29,837 nucleotides of DNA from Candidatus Omnitrophota bacterium (GCA_028717105.1 JAQUOM010000005.1:1-29837); one strand, 5' to 3'; shown: positions 11,909 through 21,004, numbered from the stretch's first letter. Translations and numbers: made by a program. The notes: a model not told the origin generated them from the letters alone.

Positions 11909-14356
11909 CTATTCCTCATCCTTCGCCACAATTTTCGCGACTGAAGTGACGGCGTCGCCTTTTTCCAAAGACATGAGCCGTACGCCCTGGGCATTGCGCC
12001 CGGTCTCGCGGATGTCTTTGACGGGACAACGCACCATCATCCCTTTTTGCGTGATCGTCATCAATTCGTCGTCGGGAAAAACACAATTCAGGCCGATCGC
12101 GTCGCCGTTTTTGTCTGTCACCTTCACGTTGATGATCCCCTTGCCGCCGCGCGACTGGATCCTGTATTCGTCGATGGATGTCCTCTTGGCAAATCCGCCG
12201 GAGGTCACCGTCAGGATCGTGGCCCCCGTCTTGGTCAGGTCGGCGGAAATATTCTCCATACCGACGACCTCGTCTTTCTTATCAAGCCGGATCCCCCGCA
12301 CGCCCTTGGCCTGACGCCCCATCTCGCGCAATTGCTTCTCCTGAAAACGGACAGCCTTGCCCTGGCGGGTCGCAAGCAAAACGTCGAGGCTGCCGTCCGT
12401 CAATTTGGCATCCATGACGACGTCGTCTTTGTCGAGCCCCATGGCAAGTATCCCGCCCTTGCGCGGATTGGCAAAAACCGAAAGCGCCGTCTTTTTGATG
12501 ACGCCGCCCTTGGTGCAGAGAATGATGAATTTGTTATCGGAAAATTCCTTCACGGGAAGCACGGCAGCCACCTTCTCCTTGGCGGATACCTGGAGAAGAT
12601 TGATGATCGCCTTGCCCTTGGACTGGCGCGAGGCCTGCGGGATCTCATAAACCTTGATCCAGTAAAGCCGCCCCTGGTCCGTGAATACCAGCAGATAATC
12701 CTTGGTGGAAGCGATGAAGAGGCGTTCCACAAAATCTTCGTCGCGCGTTTCCATGGCCGTCACGCCTTTGCCGCCGCGCTTCTGCTTGCGGTAGGCGCTG
12801 ATGGCCAGGCGCTTGATATAACCGGCGTGGGAAATCGTGATGACCATGTCCTCTTCGGCGATCAGGTCTTCGAGCTCGATGTCTTCGACCTCGCCGATGA
12901 TCTCCGTGCGGCGCTCGTCGCCAAATTTCTTCTTTAACGCCGCCAGCTCTTCCTTGATAATCTCCTCGACGAGCTTTTCCGAAGCGAGGATGGCCCTGTA
13001 GTGCTCGATCTGCTTCAAGAGCTCCAGGTATTCTTTCTCGATCTTTTCCCGCTCCAGCTGCGTCAGGCGCTGGAGCTGCATCTCCAGGATCGCCTGGGCC
13101 TGAATGTCGGAGAGGTCGAAATTTTTCATCAGGGCCTTTTTGGCCTCGGGCGTGCTCTTGGATTCACGGATCGTCTTGATGATGCGGTCTAAGTATTTCA
13201 GCGCGATCTTCAGGCCTTCCAGGATGTGCGCCCGGCGCAACGCCCGGTCCAGTTCAAACTGCGTCCTGCGCCGGATGATCACCTTGCGATGATCGACATA
13301 ACAGCGCATGATCTGCTTCAAGTTCAGGACCCGCGGCCTTCCGTCGACAAGCGCGAGCGCGATGATGCCGAAGGTCGTCTCCAGCTGTGTGTGCTTATAG
13401 AGGTGGTTGAGGACGATCTGCGGTTCGGTGTCGCGCTTGAGTTCGATGACCACGCGCATGCCGTCTTTGTCGGATTCGTCGCGAATATCGCTGATGCCCT
13501 CGATCTTTTTGTCCTGCACAAGCTCGGCGATCGCTTCGATCAGAGATGTCTTGTTGACCTGGTAGGGAATCTCGGTGATCAGGATGTTGTCCTTGCCGTT
13601 CTTCTGGCGCTCGATGGAAACGCGCGCCCGCAGGGTGACTTTGCCGCGTCCCGAAGTATAAGCATCTTTGATCCCGTCGCGGCCGCAGATGATCCCTCCC
13701 GTCGGAAAATCCGGCCCCTTGACGAACTTCATGAGCTCTTTGACCTCGGCCTCGGGATGGTCGATGAGATAGGCCACGCCGTCCACTACCTCCGTCAGAT
13801 TATGCGGCGGGATATTTGTCGCCATGCCGACGGCGATCCCGCTGGAACCGTTGACGAGAAGGTTCGGCAGGGCCGAGGGCAATAACAGGGGTTCTTTCAG
13901 GGACGCGTCAAAATTCGGGACATAATCCACCGTCTCCCGATCGATATCTCCGAGCATTTCGTCGGCGATAGAAGCCAGCCTTGCCTCCGTGTAGCGCATC
14001 GCCGCGGCCGCGTCCCCGTCAACAGACCCGAAGTTCCCCTGGCCGTCCACCAAAGGATAACGCAGGGAAAAATCCTGGACCATGCGCACGAGCGTATCAT
14101 AAACCGCCGCATCGCCGTGGGGATGATATTTACCCAGGACTTCACCGACGATACGCGCGCTTTTCTTGTAAGGCTTGGTATGGTCCAGATTGAGCTCGTG
14201 CATGGCGTAAAGAATGCGCCGATGCACGGGCTTGAGGCCGTCCTTGACGTCAGGCAGGGCGCGCCCCACAATGACGCTCATCGCGTAGGAAAGATACGAC
14301 CCCTTCATCTCTTCTTCAATGTATATCGGGACGACTTTTTCGTTTTGTGCGTACAT
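11909..14356 (-). CDS. gyrA: DNA gyrase subunit A
   Basis: Full-length GyrA (815 aa), the breakage-reunion subunit that forms A2B2 gyrase with the gyrB product encoded upstream. The catalytic tyrosine is Tyr122 in R-Y-T-E-A-R-L, and the quinolone region reads H-P-H-G-D-A-A-V-Y-D (79-87), numbering identical to the Escherichia coli protein, with Ala at 83 and Asp at 87. The C-terminal beta-pinwheel follows from about residue 510; its GyrA box reads K-R-G-G-K-G, and R-G-G-K-G recurs in a later blade. The box keeps the wrapping function expected of gyrase rather than topoisomerase IV. The start ATG lies within the conserved spacing to the first helix. The 262-base region after the stop to tRNA-Glu holds no gene, only short hairpins without a T-run. 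Confidence 0.97.
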   Translation of the reverse strand: MYAQNEKVVPIYIEEEMKGSYLSYAMSVIVGRALPDVKDGLKPVHRRILYAMHELNLDHTKPYKKSARIVGEVLGKYHPHGDAAVYDTLVRMVQDFSLRYPLVDGQGNFGSVDGDAAAAMRYTEARLASIADEMLGDIDRETVDYVPNFDASLKEPLLLPSALPNLLVNGSSGIAVGMATNIPPHNLTEVVDGVAYLIDHPEAEVKELMKFVKGPDFPTGGIICGRDGIKDAYTSGRGKVTLRARVSIERQKNGKDNILITEIPYQVNKTSLIEAIAELVQDKKIEGISDIRDESDKDGMRVVIELKRDTEPQIVLNHLYKHTQLETTFGIIALALVDGRPRVLNLKQIMRCYVDHRKVIIRRRTQFELDRALRRAHILEGLKIALKYLDRIIKTIRESKSTPEAKKALMKNFDLSDIQAQAILEMQLQRLTQLEREKIEKEYLELLKQIEHYRAILASEKLVEEIIKEELAALKKKFGDERRTEIIGEVEDIELEDLIAEEDMVITISHAGYIKRLAISAYRKQKRGGKGVTAMETRDEDFVERLFIASTKDYLLVFTDQGRLYWIKVYEIPQASRQSKGKAIINLLQVSAKEKVAAVLPVKEFSDNKFIILCTKGGVIKKTALSVFANPRKGGILAMGLDKDDVVMDAKLTDGSLDVLLATRQGKAVRFQEKQLREMGRQAKGVRGIRLDKKDEVVGMENISADLTKTGATILTVTSGGFAKRTSIDEYRIQSRGGKGIINVKVTDKNGDAIGLNCVFPDDELMTITQKGMMVRCPVKDIRETGRNAQGVRLMSLEKGDAVTSVAKIVAKDEE

Positions 14357-14418
14357 TATTTTTCCCTCTGCATCTTTTGTGTGAAAATCACTCCAGGGCC
14401 TGCGAAGAAAATTTTCGA

Positions 14419-14435
14419 GCGCCCAGACGGGGCGC
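14419..14435. terminator. Weak terminator-like GC hairpin between membrane-protein gene and gyrA
   Basis: GCGCCC and GGGCGC form a 6-bp stem with a 5-base loop. On the minus strand it is followed a few bases later by AAAATTTTC rather than a clean T-run. It lies in the 146-base gap between the stop at 14503 and the gyrA start. Confidence 0.3.
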
Positions 14436-14502
14436 CGCGCTTCCTTCCTTCATTTTGCCCCCGCAGCCTTTTCCTTAAGCCAATTACCCCGAACCCCCGG
14501 CT

Positions 14503-15330
14503 TCAGGATTTGGCCGCTGCCGCTTTGACGTGAGTCAGCTGTTCATATGAAACCAGCCACAGCGCCAGCCACAGCGGTCCAAAAAGGGCCCCCATGGCAG
14601 GATCGATCGCGTAGAAAAAACGCGGTTCCGCGCCTGCCAGGCGCAGAACAAAATATGCCGCCAGGCCGATGACCAAATACAAAACAAGGAAACCGATAAA
14701 CGCAGAGCCGTACCGCAGGGCATTTTTCCTGATCCGCGAGCGGCTTTCCCTGAAGGCCTGCCAGGCGTGTTTATTCTCAAAACCGGCGATCAACGGGGCC
14801 AGGGTGAAATAAAAACCGTACCAGGCCACGGCGATCACAAGGGCGACCGAAACGGCGCTGGTGACCAACAACAGGGCCAGGGCGGCCGGCGTTCCCGGAT
14901 GCATCGAATACATAAAGTGGCCGCCGAAAAGAAAGGCCCACGCCGCCAGGATCCCGACGACAAAAAATCCCAAAAGCAGGAATACGCTCGCCATGTAAGA
15001 ACCGAACTGCCGGCGCGCCAAGGCAAAGACCTTTGCGAATTTAGGCCGCTCCGTCTGGCTGCCCTTGAGAAAATTGACGACCAAAAGCGAAATGAACGCA
15101 CCCAGCATCAAGACGCCCAGCGCCTCCACCCCCAAAGAAAGGGCCAGGGCCCTTCCGGCGCGGCCGGCCGGCACGGGGCTGGCACACCGCACCGACAACT
15201 GAAAAATGCGCAAGGCGAAAACATTCACGCTGTGGATGGCAACAACAGGAATAAAATTCCTGCCCCAGAGCCCGACCGATGCAAGAAACACACGCACCGG
15301 ATGATACACCGCTAAAACGTTTTGGGTCAT
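14503..15330 (-). CDS. Polytopic membrane protein of unknown function, 275 aa
   Basis: I do not recognise the family. At least five hydrophobic segments are visible (about residues 66-88, 110-135, 148-178, 208-232 and 248-262), joined by short basic loops such as E-S-R-S-R-I-R-K-N. This organisation is like the many uncharacterised small polytopic proteins with a duplicated membrane domain. No catalytic motif or signal peptide stands out. It sits between gyrB (36 bases after its stop) and gyrA (147 bases before its start), on the same strand, and may be co-transcribed with gyrB. A membrane protein between the two gyrase genes is not the standard arrangement. GGAGCGCGC lies shortly before the ATG at 15330 and is an acceptable ribosome site. 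Confidence 0.7.
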   Translation of the reverse strand: MTQNVLAVYHPVRVFLASVGLWGRNFIPVVAIHSVNVFALRIFQLSVRCASPVPAGRAGRALALSLGVEALGVLMLGAFISLLVVNFLKGSQTERPKFAKVFALARRQFGSYMASVFLLLGFFVVGILAAWAFLFGGHFMYSMHPGTPAALALLLVTSAVSVALVIAVAWYGFYFTLAPLIAGFENKHAWQAFRESRSRIRKNALRYGSAFIGFLVLYLVIGLAAYFVLRLAGAEPRFFYAIDPAMGALFGPLWLALWLVSYEQLTHVKAAAAKS

Positions 15331-15365
15331 AGCGCGCTCCTTGATTTGTCCAAAAGGGTCTTTTC

Positions 15366-17783
15366 CTAAATATCGAGGTTGCGCACGAGATGGGCGTTCT
15401 TCTCGATGAAATCCCTCCGGGGATCGACCTGATCCCCCATCAGGATCGTAAAAATCTCGTCGGCTTCGATCGCGTCTTCCAAAAGGACCTTCAGGATGGT
15501 CCGGCGCTCCGGATCCATGGTCGTCTCCCAGAGTTGCTGCGGATTCATCTCGCCCAGGCCTTTATATCTCTGGATCGACATGCCCTTCCTGGCCAGGTCT
15601 TTGACGTGATCCAGGACATCCTTCAGGGCGAAAAATTCCACATCCACATCGTTAGAGAGCCGGAAAGCCGGCTTGGCCTTCCTGGAGCCCTCGGCCCCCT
15701 TCGCGCTTCGGCCGCCGCCATCCTTTTGTTTCGGTTGCGCAAAATAGCTCGCCGCCGGAATCCCGAGTTTCTCGATCTTGGCAAGTATCTTTTCTATATC
15801 CTCGGCATCGTAGATTTCCGCATAGTCGAACTCTTCCTTGTCTCCTTTGGCAGACTCGGAGAGTTTGGCAAGCTCAGCGTCAGAGAACAAATAATGGGAA
15901 TCTTGCTCCACTTTTGCCACATAAATAGGGATTTTTTTGGAATTCTTGTGCCTATTTGCCACTAATTTTGATAAATCCACTCCATCTTTCTCTAAATGGA
16001 TGTTAAATCTCTCGAACTGGACAAGGCATTCCAGCAATTCCTTGAACTGCGGATCATTCAATGTCTTTTTTTCAGAGAGGATTGTGAGCTTAAGTCCTTC
16101 TCTCCCAATATCTAACATTAATTGATTCATCTGCTCTTCTGTCTGGATGTACTCCTCTCTGTTTCCCCGTTTGATCTTGTAGAGCGGCGGTTGGGCGATA
16201 TAGATGTGGCCGTTCTCGATCAGCTTGGGCAACTGCCTCAAAAACAACGTTAAGAGGAGAGTGCGGATGTGCGATCCGTCCACGTCCGCGTCGCACATGA
16301 TAACGATTTTGTGATAACGCAGTTTTTCGATGGAAAATTCTTCGCCGACGCTCGTGCCGAGGGCCGTCAGGATCGTACGGATCTCATCGTTATTAAGGAT
16401 TTTGTCGAGCCTGGATTTTTCGACATTCAAAATTTTTCCTTTTAAAGGAAGGATGGCTTGGAAGCGCCGATCGCGCCCTTGCTTGGCCGAGCCGCCGGCG
16501 CTATCACCCTCGACCAAGAACAACTCCGACATGGAAGCGTCTGTCTCGGAGCAATCCGCAAGCTTTCCGGGCAAAGAGAGCCCTTCGAGGGCGCCTTTGC
16601 GGCGGGTCAGCTCGCGCGCCTTCCTGGCCGCCTCCCTGGCGCGCGCCGCCAGGACCGCCTTTTCAACAATCTTGTTGGCCACGGAGGGGTGTTCTTCAAA
16701 AACAGTGGACAAAAACTCGAAAACCTGGGAGGCGACGAACCCTTCGGCCTCGGAATTCCCCAATTTGGTCTTTGTCTGCCCTTCAAACTGCGGATTGGGG
16801 ACCTTGAGGCTGACGACCGCCGTCAGGCCTTCCCGGACATCGTCCCCGGAAATCGTGGCGCTGGAGTCTTTCAGAAGATTCTTGGTCTTGACATACTGAT
16901 TGATGGCCCGCGTGAGCGCCGATTTAAAACCGCTCAAGTGGGTCCCGCCTTCGACGGTGTTGATGTTATTGGCGTAAGTAAAGATGTTTTCGGCATAGCT
17001 GTCGTTGTATTGCATGCCCAGCTCCAGGACCATATTCTCGGCTTCTTTTTCGACGTAGAGCACCTTGCCGTGAAGCGGGTTTTTATTCTTGTTCAAATGC
17101 TCGACGAAGGAGACGATCCCGCCGTTAAAACAAAATTCCGCCTCTTTGTCCGTCCGTTCATCCGCGAGCTTGATGGACAACCCCTTGTTCAAAAAGGCCA
17201 GCTCGCGCAGCCGGTTGGCCAGGATGTCGTACGACATGTCGATGGCCTTGAAGATCTGCTTGTCCGGTTTGAAGGTGACCTTTGTTCCGGTCGCTTTGGC
17301 CTTGCCAATCACCGTCAACTTGGAAACGGTCTTGCCCCGCTCGTAGCGCTGATGATACACCTTGTCTTCGCGCCGGATTTCGACCTCCAGCCACTCCGAG
17401 AGCGCATTGACGACGCTCACCCCCACGCCATGAAGCCCGCCGGAAACCTTATAGGCCCTGTGGTCGAATTTCCCGCCGGCATGGAGAGTCGTCAAGGCGA
17501 CCTCGACGGCCGGCTTTTTTTCCTTGGCATGGATGTCGACGGGGATGCCGCGGCCGTCGTCGACGACGCTCACGCTTTGATTCTGGTGCACGACAACGCT
17601 GATATGCTTGCAATATCCTGCCAGCGCCTCATCAACCGAATTGTCGACGACCTCAAAAACAAGATGATGCAGGCCGCGGCTCGTCGTATCGCCGATATAC
17701 ATCGCAGGCCGCATGCGGACGGCTTCCATGCCTTCCAGGACCTGGATGGCTGCTGCATCATATTTTTTATTTGTCTCTGCCAT
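15366..17783 (-). CDS. gyrB: DNA gyrase subunit B
   Basis: GyrB of 805 aa, the ATPase subunit of gyrase. The GHKL ATPase domain has the E-V-V-D-N-S box (44-49), D-D-G-R-G-I (75-80) and G-L-H-G-V-G (116-121). The transducer follows, and the TOPRIM domain begins at V-E-G-D-S-A-G-G (424-431). The D-A-D-V-D-G-S metal site and the Q-R-Y-K-G-L-G-E-M-N motif are both present. Between them is an insertion of roughly 150 residues (about 570-720) containing a Lys/Gly-rich stretch, giving the long form known from proteobacteria rather than the 640-aa form. AAAGGGG sits 9 bases before the ATG. Its neighbours dciA, dnaN and dnaA upstream place it in the origin-proximal replication cluster. Confidence 0.97.
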   Translation of the reverse strand: MAETNKKYDAAAIQVLEGMEAVRMRPAMYIGDTTSRGLHHLVFEVVDNSVDEALAGYCKHISVVVHQNQSVSVVDDGRGIPVDIHAKEKKPAVEVALTTLHAGGKFDHRAYKVSGGLHGVGVSVVNALSEWLEVEIRREDKVYHQRYERGKTVSKLTVIGKAKATGTKVTFKPDKQIFKAIDMSYDILANRLRELAFLNKGLSIKLADERTDKEAEFCFNGGIVSFVEHLNKNKNPLHGKVLYVEKEAENMVLELGMQYNDSYAENIFTYANNINTVEGGTHLSGFKSALTRAINQYVKTKNLLKDSSATISGDDVREGLTAVVSLKVPNPQFEGQTKTKLGNSEAEGFVASQVFEFLSTVFEEHPSVANKIVEKAVLAARAREAARKARELTRRKGALEGLSLPGKLADCSETDASMSELFLVEGDSAGGSAKQGRDRRFQAILPLKGKILNVEKSRLDKILNNDEIRTILTALGTSVGEEFSIEKLRYHKIVIMCDADVDGSHIRTLLLTLFLRQLPKLIENGHIYIAQPPLYKIKRGNREEYIQTEEQMNQLMLDIGREGLKLTILSEKKTLNDPQFKELLECLVQFERFNIHLEKDGVDLSKLVANRHKNSKKIPIYVAKVEQDSHYLFSDAELAKLSESAKGDKEEFDYAEIYDAEDIEKILAKIEKLGIPAASYFAQPKQKDGGGRSAKGAEGSRKAKPAFRLSNDVDVEFFALKDVLDHVKDLARKGMSIQRYKGLGEMNPQQLWETTMDPERRTILKVLLEDAIEADEIFTILMGDQVDPRRDFIEKNAHLVRNLDI

Positions 17784-17929
17784 GCTATTTGACCCCTTTA
17801 CACATCCCCGCAGGTTTTAATAGATATGCATCAAATGTCTAAGTTTTAATAACAAATCAAAATACAAAAGAACAATGCCTAAAACGAACTTAAAAAACCA
17901 GGAATGCCGGGGAAAAGCTAGGCTCGTTT

Positions 17930-17990
17930 CAGCCATTGAGACTTCAGACATTGATTAGGCATTTGGGCTTAGGAATTCGACATTAAAAAC
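17930..17990. repeat. Degenerate CATT-rich intergenic repeat stretch
   Basis: The gap between dciA and gyrB holds loosely repeated units such as CATTGAGACTT, CAGACATTGATT, AGGCATTTGG and CGACATT. Inverted matches AATGCCTAA (17874-17882) and TTAGGCATT (17957-17965) flank the centre. No gene is present. Confidence 0.35.
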
Positions 17991-17997
17991 AAGGCTA

Positions 17998-18300
17998 TCA
18001 TTTTTCTTGATGAGATGCCTTGATATCCCCTAACCGCAATTTTACGTCCTTGATCTTCAGGGCCTTGTATACTTCTTTCCCGATCTCGGATTTCTTAAGG
18101 TTCAACTGATAGAGCCACGCCGAGCTATTTACATTAACCCGAATTTTGTCCTTTGTCAAATAAACGATTTGGCTGTGCGCCGCGGCGGCCTCCCCAACGA
18201 TCCGCTTCCAGGCCGCCCTGGCTCCGTCGATATCGCGCCCTTTCCCCTGTTTCATCAGATCTTTCAGGACGGACTTCAGGACGGACTTGATCTCTTCCAC
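17998..18300 (-). CDS. dciA: DciA-like replicative helicase loader (DUF721)
   Basis: A 100-aa protein of the DUF721/DciA family (PF05258), which in bacteria without DnaC or DnaI helps place DnaB helicase on the origin. Family features seen are the W-K-R-I-V-G-E core (residues 31-37), an L-T-K-D-K-I-R-V-N-V-N-S-S-A-W-L-Y-Q-L segment and the L-K segment of a KH-like fold. The GTG start follows the dnaN TAA directly (TAAGTG), so translation is probably coupled. A 12-base tandem duplication in the first codons gives repeated V-L-K-S. It occupies the slot that recF-DUF721 would hold between dnaN and gyrB, and recF itself is absent. Confidence 0.82.
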   Translation of the reverse strand: MEEIKSVLKSVLKDLMKQGKGRDIDGARAAWKRIVGEAAAAHSQIVYLTKDKIRVNVNSSAWLYQLNLKKSEIGKEVYKALKIKDVKLRLGDIKASHQEK

Positions 18301-19410
18301 TTAATTCAGCCTCATGGGTTGCACGATGTAGGCGTATTCGGCCGAACGCACCACCCCGGGTTTTTCGGCGTCAAAAAATTCCAGGACGAAATCCGCTTCC
18401 CTCCAGTAACGCAGCATATCGAGAAAATAATTCGGGTTGAAGCCGATGACGAGCTCCTTGCCGCCGTATTCGATGGGAATCTCTTCCTTAAACTCTCCGA
18501 CATCGGGGGTGGATTTGGACACAACCAGCTTGTTCTTGAACAATTCGAATTTGACGGCCTGAAAATCCGGCGTTGTCAACAGATTGGCGCGGCGCAAGAC
18601 CAGGATAAAATCTTCTTTGTTGAGCCGCACCTTCGAGGCCGACGGCTGGGGAATAACGCGCTGGTAATCAGGAAAATCCCCTTCAATGAGCCGTGAAATG
18701 ATCACCGCCCCGTCCATCTCGAAAAAAACCTGATTGGGAGAGATCACCACAGACACATCCCCCTCGTCTTTCAGGTTTCTCAGCAGCTCCTGGACCGTCT
18801 TATAAGGAATAATGACCTTATTGTCTTTGTGTATCTTTAAAGGCATCTTTTTGTCGACGACAGCCAGCCGCCTGCCGTCCGTGCCCACAAAACGCACCAG
18901 GGTTTCCGTTTCTGCCGATCCTTTTTTGATCTCCAACAAGAGGCCATTGAGGACATAACGCGTCTCTTCGTGAGAAACGGCAAAAGATGTCAGCTGCAGC
19001 ATGTTTTTGAACACCTCTTGTGTAAAAACAAGGTTTTCTTTTTCTTTGATCTCCGGCAGTTTTGGAAATTCTTCCTTGGGAAGGCCCATCAACTTGAATT
19101 CACAGTTTTCCAACTGGATATCCACAACATTATTTTTCCTTGTGTTGATCACAACGGCTCCCGATGGAAGTTCCTTTATGATATCGCCCAGGCGTTTGGT
19201 GGGAATAGTGATGGCTCCGGGTTCAACGACCTCCGCATCCAAAACGATCGAAACCCCCATATCCAAATCCGTTGTTGTCAGCTTTACTTTGTTCTTTTGC
19301 GTTTCAAAAAGAATATTGGAAAGGATCGGCAAAACATTCTTGGGCGTAATAACATTGCCGACAGCCTGCACACCTCTTTGCAGATCTGTTTTATCAACAC
19401 GAATCTTCAT
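18301..19410 (-). CDS. dnaN: DNA polymerase III beta sliding clamp
   Basis: A 369-aa clamp with three consecutive domains of about 120 residues. Recognisable parts include M-K-I-R-V-D-K at the start, the G-L-L-L-E-I-K region with G-T-D-G-R-R-L-A at about residues 175-182, and the C-terminal Y-I-V-Q-P-M-R-L end, close to the canonical (V)-M-P-(M)-R-L clamp terminus. It encircles DNA and tethers polymerase III. AGGAGGAGA lies just before the ATG. The 174-base gap to dnaA is AT rich and probably carries a promoter, but I could not place one confidently. The usual dnaA-dnaN order is kept. Confidence 0.96.
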   Translation of the reverse strand: MKIRVDKTDLQRGVQAVGNVITPKNVLPILSNILFETQKNKVKLTTTDLDMGVSIVLDAEVVEPGAITIPTKRLGDIIKELPSGAVVINTRKNNVVDIQLENCEFKLMGLPKEEFPKLPEIKEKENLVFTQEVFKNMLQLTSFAVSHEETRYVLNGLLLEIKKGSAETETLVRFVGTDGRRLAVVDKKMPLKIHKDNKVIIPYKTVQELLRNLKDEGDVSVVISPNQVFFEMDGAVIISRLIEGDFPDYQRVIPQPSASKVRLNKEDFILVLRRANLLTTPDFQAVKFELFKNKLVVSKSTPDVGEFKEEIPIEYGGKELVIGFNPNYFLDMLRYWREADFVLEFFDAEKPGVVRSAEYAYIVQPMRLN

Positions 19411-19584
19411 TCTCTCCTCCTAATACAGTATATTTTATATAAAAGTAGTATTTGTAAGGCCTTTGGATTCTGTTAAAAACTCCATAACCTCAAAGAAAAC
19501 AGACGTTAAACAGATAAAAAGCTTTGGAAAACCGCAGGGATAAAAGTGGACAAACGTTCATTTCTTTGCCCGCTGCCCTTGTCC

Positions 19585-20919
19585 CTATCGCTGAAAGTCG
19601 TTTTTCAATTGTTCGATGGCGCTTTTGATCCCGGGGTCCGTGACAGACTCCCTTAAAATCTTTTTAAATGCATGAAGAACAGTTGTATGGTCTTTTCCTC
19701 CAAAGGCGGCGCCGATTTCCGGCAGGGACATGCAGGTGAGTTCCCGGGACAGATACATGGCGACCTGGCGCGGCACGACGACGTTTTTGACGCGTTTTTT
19801 CGACCGGAGCTCTTCCTGGCTGATTTTGTAATAGTCCGCCACCGCCCTTTGGATGTCCTCGACGGAGATTTGGCGCGACGCTTCCTTCAAGAGGTCTTTC
19901 AGGACGTTTTTCGCCATATCCAGCGTGATGCGCTTCTCTTCCAGGAGCGAATAGGCGATGACTTTAACGAGGGCTCCTTCCAATTCCCTGATATTACTCT
20001 TGATGATCTCGGCGATCAGATGAATGACTTCATCAGGGATGTCGACGCTTTCGTTCTCGATCTTTTTCTTCAAGATCGCGATGCGGGTTTCAAGGTCGGG
20101 GGGCTGGATGTCCGTAACCAGGCCCCAGCTGAAGCGCGAGACAAGGCGCTCTTCTAATTTCTGGATTTCTTTCGGGGGCCTGTCGGAGGAAATGATGATT
20201 TGTTTGTGGTTGTCGTAGAGCGCGTTGAACGTGTGGAAAAATTCTTCCTGCGTGGCTTCTTTATTGGCGATGAAATGGATGTCGTCGATCAACAAGACGT
20301 CGACGGTGCGGAATTTTTCTCGAAAAGCCGCCGTCGAGCGGTGTTGAATGGCGCCGATCAGTTCCGTCGTGAATTTCTCGGACGTCGTGTAATAAAAACG
20401 CGTCGCGGGATTGTTGTGGCGGATCCGGTGGCAGATCGCCTGCATGAGGTGTGTTTTTCCCAGGCCCACCCTGCTGTAAATAAAGAGCGGGTTGTAGGCC
20501 TTGGCCGGGGAATCGGCAATGGCCAGGCAGGCGGCGTGGGCGAACCGGTTGGATGGCCCCACGATGAAATTATCAAAAGTATACTTGGGGTTCAGGAGGA
20601 ACGGGGCGACGTTCCCCGCAGGACCGGCAGGGGGCGCCGCCGGAGGTTTGGGGGCGGGCCTCTCTTCTATCAGCGCCGGGTTGATGTGATAGCGCACGCC
20701 CAGGTCGCACCCGGCATTTTTAATGGCGTCGCGGATGACCAGGTCATAGTGCTGGACGAGCCACTCCCTGAAAAATTCATTGGGGACTTCGAGGCAGAGC
20801 ATATGCTCGCCGGCATCCGCCCGGGGATGGATCGGCTTGATCCATGCCTCATAAGCGTTTTCTCCGACCTTGGATCGGACGGCCTGCGCGGCCTGAAACC
20901 AGATATTGCTGTCGGTCAT
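19585..20919 (-). CDS. dnaA: Chromosomal replication initiator DnaA (altered Walker A)
   Basis: A 444-aa DnaA with all four domains: N-terminal W-F-Q-A-A-Q, a Pro/Ala-rich linker (86-104), the AAA+ core from about 110, Walker B L-L-I-D-D-I-H-F (209-216), and the C-terminal DNA-binding domain with S-L-P-E-I-G-A-A-F-G-G-K-D-H-T-T-V-L-H-A. It binds DnaA boxes at oriC and melts the origin. The Walker A reads Y-S-R-V-G-L-G-K-T (148-156), where nearly all DnaA proteins have G-G before V-G-L-G-K-T; codons 149-150 (20470-20475) are AGC AGG. Lys155 and Thr156 are kept. The start ATG is preceded by GAGGAC at a long spacing (about 13). It probably autoregulates through the two boxes in its leader. Confidence 0.96.
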   Translation of the reverse strand: MTDSNIWFQAAQAVRSKVGENAYEAWIKPIHPRADAGEHMLCLEVPNEFFREWLVQHYDLVIRDAIKNAGCDLGVRYHINPALIEERPAPKPPAAPPAGPAGNVAPFLLNPKYTFDNFIVGPSNRFAHAACLAIADSPAKAYNPLFIYSRVGLGKTHLMQAICHRIRHNNPATRFYYTTSEKFTTELIGAIQHRSTAAFREKFRTVDVLLIDDIHFIANKEATQEEFFHTFNALYDNHKQIIISSDRPPKEIQKLEERLVSRFSWGLVTDIQPPDLETRIAILKKKIENESVDIPDEVIHLIAEIIKSNIRELEGALVKVIAYSLLEEKRITLDMAKNVLKDLLKEASRQISVEDIQRAVADYYKISQEELRSKKRVKNVVVPRQVAMYLSRELTCMSLPEIGAAFGGKDHTTVLHAFKKILRESVTDPGIKSAIEQLKNDFQR

Positions 20920-20974
20920 GTGCGTTGGGTGTCCTCAATGGATACGTCCGGCTTTTCGGAGAGCCGTCGACGAG

Positions 20975-21004
20975 TTATTCACAGCGTCCACAGGGTTATC
21001 CACA
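20975..21004 (+). promoter_or_regulatory. Two DnaA boxes
   Basis: TTATTCACA (20975-20983, one mismatch) and the consensus TTATCCACA (20996-21004) are 21 bases apart, two helical turns, on the same face and orientation. A partial site ending CCACA (20992) lies between them. They fall downstream of the dnaA promoter and upstream of the dnaA ATG, so they may serve both initiation and autorepression. Confidence 0.7.

Noticed and set aside
16458..17792. 444-codon plus-strand frame opposite gyrB
   Set aside because: A shadow of gyrB produced by codon bias; no family resemblance.
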